A stretch of 64,000 nt of DNA, from positions 1,240,001-1,304,000 of the forward strand of contig NW_024104909.1 of assembly GCF_003945595.2 (NCBI RefSeq), read 5' to 3'. A program made the translations under genes and the position numbers. The DNA comes from Pipra filicauda (taxonomy: Eukaryota > Chordata > Aves > Passeriformes > Pipridae). This document shows, piece after piece, positions 37,701 through 52,700 of this stretch. How positions within the stretch are numbered: the first letter of the stretch is position 1; the number at the start of each line of letters is the position of its first letter. The notes under the pieces were generated by a model. That model made no database searches. It worked only from the letters and a program-made list of their open reading frames with translations, and had not been told where the DNA came from.

Positions 37701-40700
37701 TCTTTCATTGCTAATCAAGACCAATTCTGTTAAATGTGCTTTAACTCAGTACAGTTACAGATGAGCTGGGCCCAAACTCTTATTTATTCCAGAGATGCAG
37801 ACTGATGCTCATTGGTATGTGGAGAACAATCTGAATGAAACATGTTCATCTTTTTCTTCCTTAGAAGAAATCTTCTGTTTCATCTCTTGTTTCCTCAATG
37901 ACTGAACCTCCAGAAAAAAGCCAGACAAGGAGTGCAGTGACAAAAGCTGAGAGAATCTGTCCTTTTGGAAGCAGGTATATATATTTGCTTTAGGCTAACT
38001 TCCTTTTTTCTGAAGAGAGATTTTTCAGAATGCCACTACACCTGGTAATCTTCAAATCCCTCAGCAGTAGCAAGTAGTAGCAAATCAGGGAATCCAGCCT
38101 TGGGCCAGTCTCTGCAGAGCAGGGATCTGCCAACATCTTCCTTTATTGTATTTATATAACCTGGGCATTGCTTTCTCAGAACCAGCTGTGAACTGGAGCC
38201 CAGTTTTTTAACCAAACCCTGTGTTTTTAAGATGGGATGCTGCAGCAGTTCCCATTCAGTGTGAGCCTACATGAGTTTTTCTGTGGGGTGTGTGAATTCA
38301 TCTTATCATCTTTTCACACCAACTAAACTGTTTCTTAAAAATGCAGGAATTATGAGGAAGTAGCACATAAAAGAATATGTTGTTTCAGACAAAAGAAGAA
38401 ACTTCTGAAAGTCTTTCTGGAGCATGAGAGCCATTCTGCCTGTGACAATGACAGATCCCTGGCTGATGACAAAGCTGAAGCAGATTCCATGTTGAGAGAG
38501 AAGGTTTGTGTGTATTTGCACCATAATTGATGCTTCCCAGAATTACTAAAATAAAAGTACAGTGAATGATGTGTATTCCACTGATTCTGCCCCATGTCAA
38601 CTAATAAACCTATGGCAGAGTTTATCACTTCATCAGAATGACAAAGGAATCAGACAAGGAACAGGGAGCTGTTTTCTCTTTGGGCTTTTTGAGAAGGTTG
38701 GTGTGTGGCAGAATTGGTGGAACCCCGAATGAACTGAATACCATCCAGATAGCCTTGACTTTGCAATCTTTCTCCTTCTGACCCATCAGTGTTGCAATCT
38801 TAACAGTGTTTGTTTTGTTCCACACTTTACTGTTTTGTCACTTAAGGTTTTTACCATATTTCATTTTGGTCCAGGTGACAGCCAGCGTGGAAGTGCATGA
38901 TGCCATTTATGTGACTATGGAACTGCTTTCCAACTGGGGAAATCCAGGAAACGTGGGCCTGAGCCAGGTGGAATTCTTTGATTTACACGACGAGAAGATC
39001 TTTGTGTCTCCCCATGATGTGGACATTCGAAATGCTGACAACCCCGGGGATTTGTGCTGCCTGGTCAATAAGAATTTAAATGTAAGACAGCCTAGCCCTG
39101 GATATTAAAATCTCTCATTATAATATAATACTCTATCACCAGGTTTTTTGTTCAGAAACATGATTGCATTTTGAACCTGACTGCATAACAACTATGATAA
39201 TTTAAAAGACTACAAATATTGCCTATTATTAACAAATCCAGCTTTCCTCGAGATGTTGGTATTCAGTTATAACTTTGCTTTAGAACAGTGTTTGAATAAT
39301 TTACCTGACTTGCTTAACTAAACAATTGGATGGAGGAAGCTTTAACTCTGCCTCCTTATATATTAACTCTGTGGCATTGTCTTGGGTAAAAGAACACATT
39401 CAGTTTTTAAGTTTTGTGCTGTAGAACGAGATCACAAAACTTTGAGAACAGTGAATTTCACTTTTTTAGAGTGTGTGTGCTGATAAACTGAAGTAATTCT
39501 TGTGGTCTCAAGGTATAGGAGCTTCACTGCTAATTTCTTTCAGATGTTTAATATGAATTTTATAGGAGAGTAGAAAGAGGGCAAATATGCAGTGTTTTGA
39601 AATTTAGTTGAAACTCAGTATGGAGTATTATTTCCAGACAAATATTTTTACTTGAAACATCTTTCTTACTGTCTCCTGAACACTGTAGTGTGGTGTCTAA
39701 ATATCCATTCTCCTTTACAGGCTGTGTATCTGACACTCAGTAGTAGTAGTAGTGACTCTCAGACTCTCCAGCTAATTATAAATTATGTAGTAATATCTTC
39801 ATTAAGCCATTATAAACCTGTTGTTCTCAGCATTACTCATATATTTATATATCCCATTATTCTTAAGTAATGAGGTTTTACATTTCATTGATTAATATAT
39901 TCCTTTGATTTGTGACACTGTAATCTCCTCTCTTGAAGCTGGAAGGGTATTGCATCCAAGATGCAATCTGGACAGGGAATACATTCTTAAGATTTGGGAA
40001 TGGGATACCTGAACTGCAGGTTCCTTCAGAAGTCAGACAGCATTTCCAGTTTGTGTACATTTCAGGAGAGCTTTTGGGTGCATTAGAAAACCCAATAAAT
40101 TAATCAATCTCCAAGGAACTAATATTTTCAACAGAATGAAAACTTGACATAAAAACTTATTACGTGGAAAACTCCTTTTACCACGCTTAAAACACTTCCA
40201 TCTTTGTTCATTTAGGTGTACATTTGTCTTTGAGAATAGACAATAGATTGTCTTACTGAACATCAGGGATTTTATTTTATTAGTTTATTTATTACCCTTG
40301 CAGACTTTTAAGAAGAGCACTTGAATTGCCTCCTTCCTTGTACTTTGTGATATACTATAAAAGAACAAAAAGCCTGGCAGAACATCAGGTGCTCTCTCCT
40401 AACTCGATGTAGATTAGAGATAAGGAAGAAATAGGGTGAGGGTGGGGAGGCCCTGGCACAGGTTGCCCAGAGAAGCTGTGGCTGCCCCATCCCTGGAAGT
40501 GTTCCAGGCCAGGTTGGAGGGGGCTTGGAGTAACCTGGGCTAGTGGAAGGTGTCCCTGCCCATGGCAAAGGTGGAACAAGGTGATCTTTAAGATCCCTTC
40601 AAACCCAAACCATTCTGGGATTCTGTGATAATGCTTGATAAGACATAGATTAGGTATTGCATTGAAATTGTTTTCTGTAAACCTTTTTGATTCTTATACA

Positions 40701-43700
40701 CATATATAGGTCTTTTAAACCTCAGAATAACAAGGACAGGTAACTGTAATTCTAGAAATATCTAACAAGGGTATTTCTTCCCAGTGGTGAACCCTTAGAG
40801 CCACGTCATTCCCCTTCACACTGCTTGAGTCTTCCTTTGCTCTCCATCAGGTGCACCTTCAGTGCCCACGCAAACCAGTGTCCCACAAAATCTAAGACTA
40901 GAGGTTTCCACTCTCCCTTTTTGCCTTGATCCAGTTTGAATTCCAACTCCTTAACCTGTTCACCCTGATGGTTCAAAAAATTTTTGGGCTGGATTTTCCA
41001 GCTCTATTTGCAAAGACAGTAACCCCAGGCTCAAGTACCTCATGTGAAGGCAAAGACATCACCGTCGCTCTTGGTGATAAAACATGAGAGTCCTCCACAG
41101 TTTCAAGAGTTTTGGCATGGATTCTTCAAGGTGCCTTCAGTTTGTGGTGTCAGGTCTTTGACATGCTGATGGGGATTGTAACAGCTGTGAGTTTGTGTAA
41201 CCCCAGCACTAAGCAGTTACTTCCACTGATAAACCAGAGATCTCTGTGCCTCTCACTCACAGTACTGGCCCGGCTCTGATGTACCTCCTGTTGTTTGGAG
41301 GGTCATGTGCAGCTTTACAGAGAAACTGGTGAGAAGCATGGAGAATTCTTTCCAGAGTCCATTTTGGTGCTGAATCAGGTACCCTCCTGTGAAGGCACCT
41401 CTGACTCTCAGTACACACCAGAACCTATTGATTTCTGGGGCATCAGGTCCTGGCTGGAGAGGTCTGCAGGTGGATTGCTCATCAGATGTTGTATGCTGTT
41501 GGGAAATTATTTTTTAACCATTCTTGTTCATAGTATGAGTTCAAAAACATGATGCAGCTTTGAAGTTGACCCTGGAGTTGGGTTCACATGGATTCGAGGG
41601 CTATCTTTCATTCCTTTGATGTTAAGAGGCATCTTTCTGTTCTTCAATAGAAAGTATTAAACCTGTCTGGCACTCTCGTGGCTGTTTTTGCCCCAAACTG
41701 ACATTATACACAACAACAGTCTCCCAAAGCTTTTTGAGAGGCTTCTGGGGCAGAGCCATCGTGACCTGGGGGAGTTTGGATGTGGATATGACCACTGTGA
41801 GAAGTGGATCTGTTCAGGATATCTGTGAACAGGCTGCAGAGCTCTGTCCTCACCATCATTAGGCACACAGCTGAAGTACTCAGGAGGAAAGTTTTGTGAT
41901 TACTGCCTTCAGGAAAATCTGAAAGACTCGCTTCAGAGTGAAAGGATGTGGAAAAGTACTGACTGTGTACCTGCTGTGTCACTGTATGTACTGTGTATCC
42001 TTGAGAACAGAAGGGGGCTAATTTATTTCCTCAGATCACTGAAATGTTACCTGCATGTGTATTCACTTTGTGCCCTTCTTCATCGCTGTTTTGAGATAAC
42101 ATTTGACATCAAGTATATTAATATTCAACATTTTGATTCTAAAGCTCTTTCCTCCTTGCCTCTTTCTGAGGTGCCACCACATCCTTTTACTCCACTTTTG
42201 AACATTTAGAGGTAGCAGTTTTTTACAGTTTTCAGAATTGGTACTTTTAAGTCTCTTGATTGCCAGTTGTATGTAAAATTCATGTTGGGAGTTTCTGTGA
42301 TATCTTTGAAAATATCAAGTGTAGAGTTCTATATAGCTCCAAGGAATAGATCTGTAAGTGATGTTGGCTGTCTGCAAAGCCTGATTAAAATAGAGGCAGG
42401 CAATAAAGTAAAATTCTATAAGATTTCCCTCTTTAGAGAGCAAACCAGAAGTGTAAGCACAGGAAGAAACCACAGAGTGATTGTCCAGTGTCCATTGTGC
42501 TCAGTGATCCCCTCTAGCACAGGCAAAGCTGATTAATTTGATTAAAATAAACTGGGCTTGCTCTGACCCTGCAGTTCCAAAGCAGGGCAGGCTGCCTGTG
42601 GTGTGTGAGTGTGCAGATGCCTCCCTGGGACAGCGAGCAGCTGACCTTTATCTCATTGTCAGGTTCTTGGGAGCTGCCTTAGAGGCAGGAGAGTCGGATT
42701 TGCTGCTGGGAAATGAGGTTGAGGTTTTGCTCTTACGTAGTAGGTTTTATTGAATTTTCTAATCTCTGCGTATTCTGCCGTGGGGTGGGGAGTTAATTAA
42801 AATTAAAACCCTGCTTGAGGAGGAAGAGTTAGTGACAGTCTGCTTGTGTATGTTTTTAGCTCAGGAAGGAAAGCTGCCTCTGGATGTGCCCTTTCCATCC
42901 GCCCATCCAACTGTACTTTGTTATCCGCAATCCCACCCGGTCATGTGACTTTGGTATATCCAAGATCAAGATTTGGAATTACAGCACAACAACTCCCAGT
43001 GTAAGTAGTCTTTTCTCAACTACTCTGTACCTTTGCTCTGCCTTGCCTAGGGAAGTTCAGTTTGCTCTTCTTTCTAAAAGCATGAAATAAAAATAGATAC
43101 AATTTTCTCTAATAAAATAGGAGCTTTGAGGTGTCCCTGTCTGCTGTGAAATTTGCTTCTGTCTTAATTGTAAGTGGAAACAATGTGGTGATAATGTTTT
43201 CATAGGCACAATGAGCATTTTCTTTCAAAGCTATTAAAGATCTCTAAAGACCTAATAAAAGGCCTGCGTATTGTGTCACTTAATCCTTTACTGGTGAGAA
43301 ATAAAGATTGGAAGGTAAGTGCATCTTAATATTCAGGACTCTCAGTTGTTCTATCACAATCTAACTATGTGTTTAAATATGTGTTTTCTCATGTATATAA
43401 ATGTAAATAGGCTGACTGTTGCTCAAATTTGGGTTTGTTGCTTTAATTAGAATCACAAATTGGTTTGGGTTGGAAGGACCTTAAAGACCATCTAGTTCCA
43501 GCCCCCCTGCCATGGCCAGGGACAATTAAAAACTCCACTACTGAGTGCTCATAATAAAAAAATCTACTGTTAGAAGAGAGACATATCATGGCAGATGGCA
43601 GATGGTCTCTTGTCTCTGTGTTTGAATGTCACCATGAAAATTATTCTTGTTTGTACACTGCAGTGTTAAGAAAGAAATCCCAGGTACTGGATCAAAGAGG

Positions 43701-46700
43701 ATTTGCTGTCCTGGATTATGAATAAGAGGGTTTATCCCTCTGGTTCTGCTCTCATCCATGTTCTTATATAAGCACATGTGGTAATTTATACATATGGAAA
43801 TGGCCATGGAAGGGGCAGCTTATACAAATTTACTATTACATGATTTATATTTGTTTTCCTTGAATTTTAATAGCTTTTTCCACTAAAATTGCAGTCTGCA
43901 GAATGTTCCATCATCATTAGAGTGTGCGAAAGGGATGCTGTTCTTGGAGGTAATGGTAGGATTTGTTACCAAACCTCCTGAACATAATGCAGGAAGAACA
44001 GAGAAATGGATGTCTGTGTGTCAAGGCACTGCTTTTTTAATAAACTGCTATGAAGCAATCTGTAAAATCCACTGGGAGTGTAATCCCATGGATTTTGGTG
44101 GAAGTGCAGCAGTTTATACTTATTAAAGAAATGTCTCATTATCCTTAAGGTGATAGCAGGCAGTTCTGCCTAGTTCTGTAATTTGTCATGAGGAAGTTTT
44201 GTCTGAGAAGTATAAACCCCAAAAATATAATTAGCTAACAATTTTCTTCCTGCTAGTGTAAGTCCAGAGCCAGATTTCTGTGTGGATTTTCGTAATCATT
44301 CTTACTGCCTTTTCCCCCCTCAAATGGCACCTAAGCCAGAGGTGCCCAAGTGCTTCCTGAAAAAAATAGGCAAAGAATTAAGTCAGGCCAGTACTTTTGT
44401 ATGTTTGAGCTTTAGAACTTGAATCTAGAAGGAGAAAAAATATGTTTGAAGGAGGCTGTAAAAGTCTGATGACATCATTGCCATAGATCCCTCGATTCAC
44501 TGAATTACAGGGAAGGTCTCAGAGGATGCTTCATCTTGCCTTTATTTACTTCAGATGAGATCTGCAAAAAAGGAGGTCATTTTTAGTCTGCAAGAAGGGA
44601 AGAAGTGTAAGAAAGGGCAGCCAGTTCTTTTCAAAGTTGTCTGCAACAGTCAGACATTTTAGAAGTACTTGCTACAGTCTTGAAATTGCGTCGTTACTCG
44701 TTGCTGTCAAAACTTTCTTTGTAAGATCCAATATAATGTCTGTGGTGCATCTTCACAAATCTGTGAGTGGAATCAATACTTTAATGCATTAAGGTCTTAG
44801 TTTCTCTCCAGTTGGTTCATTTTCTTCTTCAAGTGGTTGCTTATATGTGTGTTCCTCCTGTGCATATGCTCATGTCCGTTCTCTTGAGCTGGAGATTTGT
44901 CAGTGCTGCATTACCACTTGATTGACTGTAAGGCTGCAGCAGCTTTCTTACAGCACAATTAGTTCTATAGAAGAACTTTTTTCTTCTCATTCTTGACTTC
45001 TTTCCTATTGCTCCTTCTTTTTCACACTTCTGCGAGAAATCAGGCAGAAGCAATTTCAAGTCCTTTATCCAGGGGTAATTCTCAGAAAAGTGCCTCTGGT
45101 TTTATGCTTTGTCCTTCGTGCATAAATATCCCTGAAATGGCCAGAAATTGCATTCTTGTTGTCTCACTGGGAGGCACTATCCCAGCAGGCACTCTGAGGG
45201 CTGAAGGTGCAAACTGGGAAGGAACACCAAGAGAAACTGTAGAATTACTTCCACAAAATCTATCTTTTTTTTTCCTTTCTGACACTGATCACACCTCCCT
45301 GCTTGTTCTGAGACATTGTGCCATTTTAATCACTCTTCCAGGAGGAAAAAAAAAAACCCTGCCTTGGATGAAACATTGGGTATTTGTTTAGAGGGTGGAA
45401 TTACCCATGTGGAAGGGACTTTTCCAGCCTCCTCATGCTCCAGGAGAGCGGAGCAGTGGTACCAGGGAAGCTAAACCGTGGTGTCAGTCTTTCCCACCAG
45501 AACTGATCACTAAGCAACTGAGAGCTCAGAAGAGGGGTGGGAGGGAATGAAAAAGAGCAGTTCTTAGTCTTGTGCCTGCATATGTTTGTTCTCGGAGTCT
45601 CTGAGATCTGTTCATGTTTTTCCTCCCTGAGGCTCAGTCTGCTTAAGGATTTTGGTGCAAAAGATTTTCATTAGCTCTTTTCCTGGTTCTTCCTGAATAG
45701 ATGGTTTTCCTGAGCTATCAGCTGTTACTAATGCCTGCCCCAGTTCAGTCTGTCTCCATTGTCCTACAAATATCCGTAGCTTTGCCTGGTTCATCTGGAT
45801 ACACTTCAGACACCTCTTTTGCTTCCTAAAATACCTGTCTCAGACATTCCAAAGCATCAGAGAACAGGAAGTCTTTTCCCACTGACTGAAATAGTAATTT
45901 TGAAGTGACTGGCCCTTTTCTGGGCTTGGCTGTCCCTCTTTCAGGGAGAATGACCTCCACCCTCTCATTTTTGTTATGTTTTCTGTCCTTCTCTGGTACT
46001 GGTGAGTGGAGTGGGATTAATTTCAAAACAAGTTGCTCTTAAGGTTGCTGATTTTAATTTAAAAAGGTGACATTGACAAATGCTTTTCAAACGAACAGGT
46101 GTATTCCTGTGGTCCCGTGCAGTTTTTATCTGTTTCCAGGTAAAAATGCAGAACTAAGAGCTGAGTGTTCCTAACAGCAGTAGAGGCTGGGATATTATGT
46201 AGAAATGTTGCAGTTATCCCAAATTCAACCGTGAATATCCAAAATCTCCAGCATTTAAGGAGGGCATTGTTAGTCCAGACATACAGAAATTTAAAAAATA
46301 ACATTACTGGGGCATCCTGATAGTCTTTCTCTTCCCCATCATAATTTCAGGCAAAGCCACGCAGGTAGTTTTTTATAGATATAATTATTGAAGTGTTTTG
46401 ATCCCCAGTTAGAGCAATCTATCAGAGTCCTCATTCAAGGGGAAAAAATATCACGTTTTATGGCCAAATGCATCAGTACAGGCTTATAGCACTTTATGAG
46501 ACTCGTGGAGTTCCACAGGCAGCCGTGCCATAATGGCCAATTAAACTGGGTTTACAGCTGTTCTTTGAGAAGTTACTGAAGGTTATCTTTCCCTAACAGG
46601 AATGTGTCTCACATACCTACACCTGCTTCCCTCCCTCAGCTGTAGCTTTCTTGTTATCCCTGCATCTTCTGCTTTTCCATATTACATTTTTTGCCTCATA

Positions 46701-49700
46701 CATGGTATTATTTGGAAAACAACACAATAGACACTATAAAGACTTGTAAGCTTTAAACAAAGTGTCTGCAGGAGTGAAGAGCCAGAGGCATTTGTATTTG
46801 TAGGGGAAGGAGTAACTGGTTTAGGCTGGAAGCATAGGAAAATTTACATCAGTATTCAAGCAGAACTGACATCCAGGAGATGAACAAGAGGGATGAAACT
46901 GAAACTTCTTACTTTCATGCAAAGCTTCTTAGTTTTCATGAAAAGAAGGAAAGAACAGAGAGTCTTTTAAAGGCTCCACGAGATGGACACGTTACTGAAA
47001 GTTAGAGAACAGAAAGGAGATGGATTTTGTCTCATCTTCTGTATTTTCTTTGAAGATAATGGTATTTTTGTCAAGGAGGAGAAAGGGTTAGATCGAAATG
47101 GTGAAGAGAATAGAAAGAACATTAGTTCCAACTTCAATGGAATGAAAAAATCAGGTATTGGTGGGTGCCAGAGAGAAGGAGAACATAGAGATAAAGTTGT
47201 GAGTGGCAGAATTGTGTCTCAGATAAAGGCCTTTATTTAAAAGTCTAGTTAAGTGTTGGGATAGGCTATCAAGGCAGATTAGTTGAAAACTGTTAAAAAC
47301 AGATTTCTTCTCAATGTTATAGGTTATTTTACATTCTTCAGTGGAAAAAGATGGACTGGATGATTTTTCTTGCTGTCCTTTCTAGCTCTGTTATTTCTTT
47401 GTAACTCTTTTTAACTCCAGTGGCTTTGATCTGGGTGGTTGTTCACGGTGGAACGTGTCGTGAAAGTGGTGAATCTTCCAGATGCTGAAACAAAATGTGC
47501 CTCTGGAATTTATATGCTGATCAAATAGAATTATACTTAATCTAGGCTTCTTCCCTCAAGCTTTTCTAAATAATCAAGCCTTGCCAGACGAAATGGTTCA
47601 TAGTAGTGTCTAGCAGGGCTTTCAGTCCTTTTAAATAAAATCTTAAATATTCCACAGTTGTTTGAGCTTTAGATTAAAAGGTAGTCAAAAGCATGTAACT
47701 GACACAGGGTTTAATTGTTTTCGTCTGTCTATTGATTGTGTTCAAATGTCAGAGTCCCAGAACAGTGATATCTAATGCTTGAAAGCTTAATTGAAATCTT
47801 TATACTTTTATTTTTGTAGGACCTCGATGTTGGAGCAAAGAAGGTGAAGTTATATGTTGATGAGAACCTTGTATTTGAGGGTGAATTAGAGAGAGCCTCT
47901 GGAGATCTCTTTGCTGACCATAACACTACAATTGACCTTACAGATCACAAGCAAGATACCTCTGCATCTCCCTCAGGTGAAAGGAAAGAAGTAAATGCAC
48001 CTGCAGTCACAGACAAGAAAGCAGACCTACATTTTAAATGCTCAGAATCAAGCAGTACTTCACTAAACTGGAAATCCCTGCCAGAAGAAAATCTTCTTAA
48101 GCATAAAATGAACTCAATCAGCTTTACAAAGAAAAATTTGCCAGAGTTAGAGGATGATCTAAAAGCATTCCCATCTCAAGTTTGTGTAAAAGATGCCAGA
48201 GAGAATTCAGCAGTAGCAGCAGTTGCAGAGCACGTTCAGTCTGATGATGAACTTTCTCTGAGCGAACAAATGGAAAAGTTAACAGGGAGAAAACTGTCTG
48301 ATTCCACAGGTGCACTTCCACCTTGGTTACAGTCATCTTCCCAAGTAACTGAGAACAGTCATGTTACTCCCAGTAAGGAGAAGCCTTCCTGGCTTGCTAC
48401 AGAACGTAGTCTAAGCTCGAGATTTCAAACACAGTCAGATGGAATCATGAAAAACTTCTCAGACCTGACAAATGAGGATGTCAAATGTCAGAGAAATGAA
48501 CTGGGAAGACCCAGTAGTAGGAATGCAAATGGAGATGAGAGGTCACTAGTGCTGACCAGAAAGGATGGTGATGTGGGCTTGGACATTTTGGAGCAGCTTT
48601 CTAACAGGAATTGCTGCAGCTCACAGTACCCTACGAGTGGAAGGAGAAGTGTCAGATGTGGTAAAAAGCTGGGATTAAACACTATAAATCTTGGAGAAGA
48701 GGATTCTGCCCACAAAGGTAAGAGGTCACAATAGCAACCTCAGTGCAGGTGCTGACATGTTCTCCATTTTGCAGCAGCACAAACTCATTTAAGTGGAAGG
48801 GACCTCCTGAGATTCCTGGAGGTGTAGACAGGGGGATTTTAGTTTTGCTATTTGTGGTATTTTCCTCATTCATACTCTGATAATACTCAAAGTGTCTCTC
48901 CTTGTCCCACACCTGATGTGAAATACTCTTCTGAAAAAAATTTACATTCTGATTTAGTGTGTTTTAATTTATTTGGAGCAGGTGGAAGACTAAATTCCAG
49001 TAGATTATATTCCAAGAATTGACAGTTCCTGCAGACAGCAAATGTTTGCTAATATCAATTAAAATCTGCAAAAAGATAAAGAAGAATTTGTCCTCAAGTT
49101 AGTGAGTAAATTTACAGAATTTATTTGTGTAGTAGGTTTGTGTCTTTCTCAGTGAGAATATATTCTGAATATATTTATTCAGAGTGAATGGAAAACTGCC
49201 CTTCTTTTCCCTTCTCTGCTCATGACTTTACAAACTTCACCATCAGACATCTTGTTTATGTATGAAGAGTTCTCTAGTAAATTTAGCTGTTATCTGCTCC
49301 ATGCCTTCTGATTATCCTTGTCATCTTTCTCCAAACCTTTTTGTGTTCACCTGGATCCCGTTGGAGGTGGAGGATCCAGATTTGTGTGGTTGTGTTGGCA
49401 GTAGCCCAGGGAAGGGTATGAGAACTGGGCAACTTCTGAAGCTCCTGCTCTCTCCCAACCTCTGGTAATCCATGGCTAAGAAATTTTCTGGGTCTGGGGT
49501 AATATTTTTGTGTTTAACAACTGTAAACACCAGAAGAATAGAATTTCTTACCCACAGGTTCTACTTTGTCTCTCTTTTAACCAACTTTGCAGGATTTATT
49601 TTTAGTGTCACCTTTTCAGTTTCAAGCCATGTCACTCTGATTCCTGGGTTTTTGGGCTCTTCTTACCCTTCTTTGGCATTCTGTAATTCTTCAGCATTCA

Positions 49701-52700
49701 ATATCTTGTCTCAAATGAAAAGAGTCTGGCAGAACAAGGACAACAGGACCCAGGGAATTGGAATAAGATGGTATAAAACTACAAATGGAAATCATGGTTG
49801 TGATTTAGCATCAAACCAATTTGCATGAAAGTGTAGCTTGCTGGGTATTGGATTTGAGTGTTTACATTAAAGTAATGGTCATTAGGGACAGGAAATGTAA
49901 CTAAATGCATTTGAAGTGCCAGTTCAAATTCTGCAGCAGGTGCTGCATGATTTTTTTCAGACAAAGGCAAGAAAATGCTTCTTTCTAAACTTAGGATGTC
50001 TGGATTTTTTGTTCTCTGACCCTCTGTGAAGAAAACAGCAATTTCATCAGTACATCTGAAGTTATACCTCAAAGAAGAGAAAAACAGGGAAGTGTTTGGA
50101 ATAACTGCCATCTTCCCTTCAGCCACCCACTCACCACAGCCCTTTTGCTGTTTCACACATTTTACACTATCTTTGTTAGCTTAAAACCTTAAAATTATGG
50201 AAACTGTAAATAAATCTCACCTTGGGAATTTCTGTTCAGTTCTAAAAATGGAAATAATGTCGGAGTTTTAATGTAAGGTGTAAGATGAAGGTTATCATGG
50301 ATCTATACAGTGTCCTCTAATTTTGCTCAGAGCAGGTTATTTCATGTGGTGCTTAAAGCTCCCGATATGTTTTTGTCCCTGGGAAAATTGCAGCCATCCA
50401 GCAGCTTTTGTTCTCTCTCTGCCGTGCTGTGCAGGGTAAAACCATCTTCAAAGTGGAGCTGAGTGAGCTTTAACAACAGGGAAAGGGTTTTAAGTGTTTC
50501 CCTGAGAGTGGTGGATTTTAATTGGCACAGGGCTGAGGGAAGTGCAGCTTCCCAATGGAAGTGTGTGACAAAGGGAAGGCTGCAGAGCCTCCTACCAGTG
50601 TCACAGCATAGCTTTGGTCACTCAATGAGGAATAATAAGAACAACAGAAATTAGAAATAGCACGTACATGCTTGCCTCGAGTTAATGTTGCTATAAAAAC
50701 ATCAATTTTTCTTTTGATAACCGGTTTAATGTGCAAAGGAAATGATGGGAGTCTGCTGATAAAATTAGCAAATAACATATCATTTGGGTTATTATGAGTT
50801 AAGAAGATTGAAGAACTCGCAGAAGGATGAGCTTGAGGACTGAAGCAGTGGAATGCAATTCCATAGTACCGCTTTGCAGGCTCCCTTGGGGACTAATAAC
50901 CAAAAATGAAGTTGTAAGCTGAGTAATCATCAATTGCAAATGACCGAGGAAGGGAAGGATCACGGTTGAGTAGCTGATGGCAGATTGAGTGTGAAAGGCT
51001 GGTGTGACGCAGGGTGATTGGAGCAGAGCACTCCCAGGATGGATCAGCACAGGCTTTTGGGAGAGTTAGGGAAATGTTAATATCTCAGCACAGCCACTTG
51101 TGAGACGTCAGTTGGAAAACTGCAGCTCTGATCATCCATTTTCAGGAAAGCTGATTACAAAGTGGAACAGATACAGAAGAGAGCTTTTAGGATGATTTGG
51201 GAAATGAAGCATGTGATTGCAGCATGGAAATATGATTGCTATTTATAACTGCAGGGAGTAGAAAAGAGATTAACACAACAGAGGGAGAAGAAAGGTGTTT
51301 TCTTCAAGGTAGTCTTGGCCAAAAATGTAGTTTAGGAAAGTTTTGAGAGGAATTGTATGGTGTGTGTTGCCATCAGAAGCAGGATGGGGGACTTGGTGGT
51401 TGAAGACACCCATCCTAAACCCACAGGGGAGTTGGAAGTTCGAAGTGTCATTATAAAATATTACATTTTAAATTCTTAAAAAACCCCCTAAAATAGCTTC
51501 AGCCACTGGGCTCTGCTTTTGGGTCTCTCTGCTTCCCTTTCAGAGCTTCACTTCTCCTGTTGTCACTCCTTAATGCAGCTGACAAACCTGTTAACCTCCC
51601 ATTGAACTGCCTCAGAAGTGCTTTAGAATTGTAATCTCTGGGCTGTTTGAAGTACTTGACGTTTAAAAAAAAATTAAGGAGAGAAGGGAAAAACTCTCCC
51701 AAACAAGGCAAGTCAATGGATGTCTATAAATACTCTTCTCATCCTATTCTGCTCATCCTGAAATTTTCAAGCTTTGACATTTTAAAGTTATAAAGATATA
51801 TACAGTGTCTTCTCCAGGTAAACTGTGAGGCTCTGGGATATATTGTTTGGGATCACCCACCTCTGGAGTGTCTGTACTGACAGTGGTTTGGGCAAGAAGG
51901 GGACTTAGAAATGACTGATGTTCTCTGAAATATGAAATTTTTCTTCATATCTGCATTTCCCTTGTGGGGTAGGGAGGAGGGGCCAGGTTAGACTCTAGGG
52001 TTTCATTCTGGAAGGCAACCCTTTTCCAAGTAGTTTCCCATCTGCTTTGAAATTCTTATTTTTATCTCAGGTGTCCCCACTGTAAATGATTATTTGCCAT
52101 AGATAGATTAGGAACATTGCCTCTTTCCAGTGTTTCCAGAAACACAGTTAAAAGTCAGTCGGGAGCAGTCTTTTGGGAAAACATTATTTTGCATTTTACA
52201 GCAATTGGCATTTATTCTTGATAACCATTTGTTTTAGTGTCCACCCAAGGACTCTGTGCAGGAGTAAAATCTGGCCCATGGGCCTGTAATTGTTTAGAAC
52301 TCCACTTCCTCTTCTTCATTTATTTGAAGAAAATACATAAGTGACTGTTTTATTGAAAATCTTTGTTATTATCTGTTCTTAATTGTTTCGAGATGGAAAT
52401 TAAGCAGCTCCCCAGTGCAGCCACAAGAAGAACATGCTTTGCTCCCACTGTGTCCCTCTGATTTGTTGTCCTCACTGCATTCCCATTAGATACTTGGTCA
52501 CTGTACCCCTTCTACATCTCACACTTGCTGAAAACTGAGAAAAATATTTGGACATCACCTGCACAGAGTGCAACATTCACCTCATCCTCCTTATGCTGAA
52601 CCTACTTTTCTCACCACTTTTCTTTATATCCACGTGGCTGATTTTTAGAGGAAGCACCAACTTTTCTCTGTAATGCTTTACATTAACCAGTTCAGCCACT

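Larger units (their letters stand above)
43001..47819 (+). other. KATNIP: KATNIP intron 11 (4.8 kb, largest here)
   Basis: Separates the WNY motif of domain copy 1 from its C-terminal strand. Contains a CR1 at 43450-43527 and a likely old CR1 tail at 47250-47402. Otherwise unrecognised. Confidence 0.6.
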
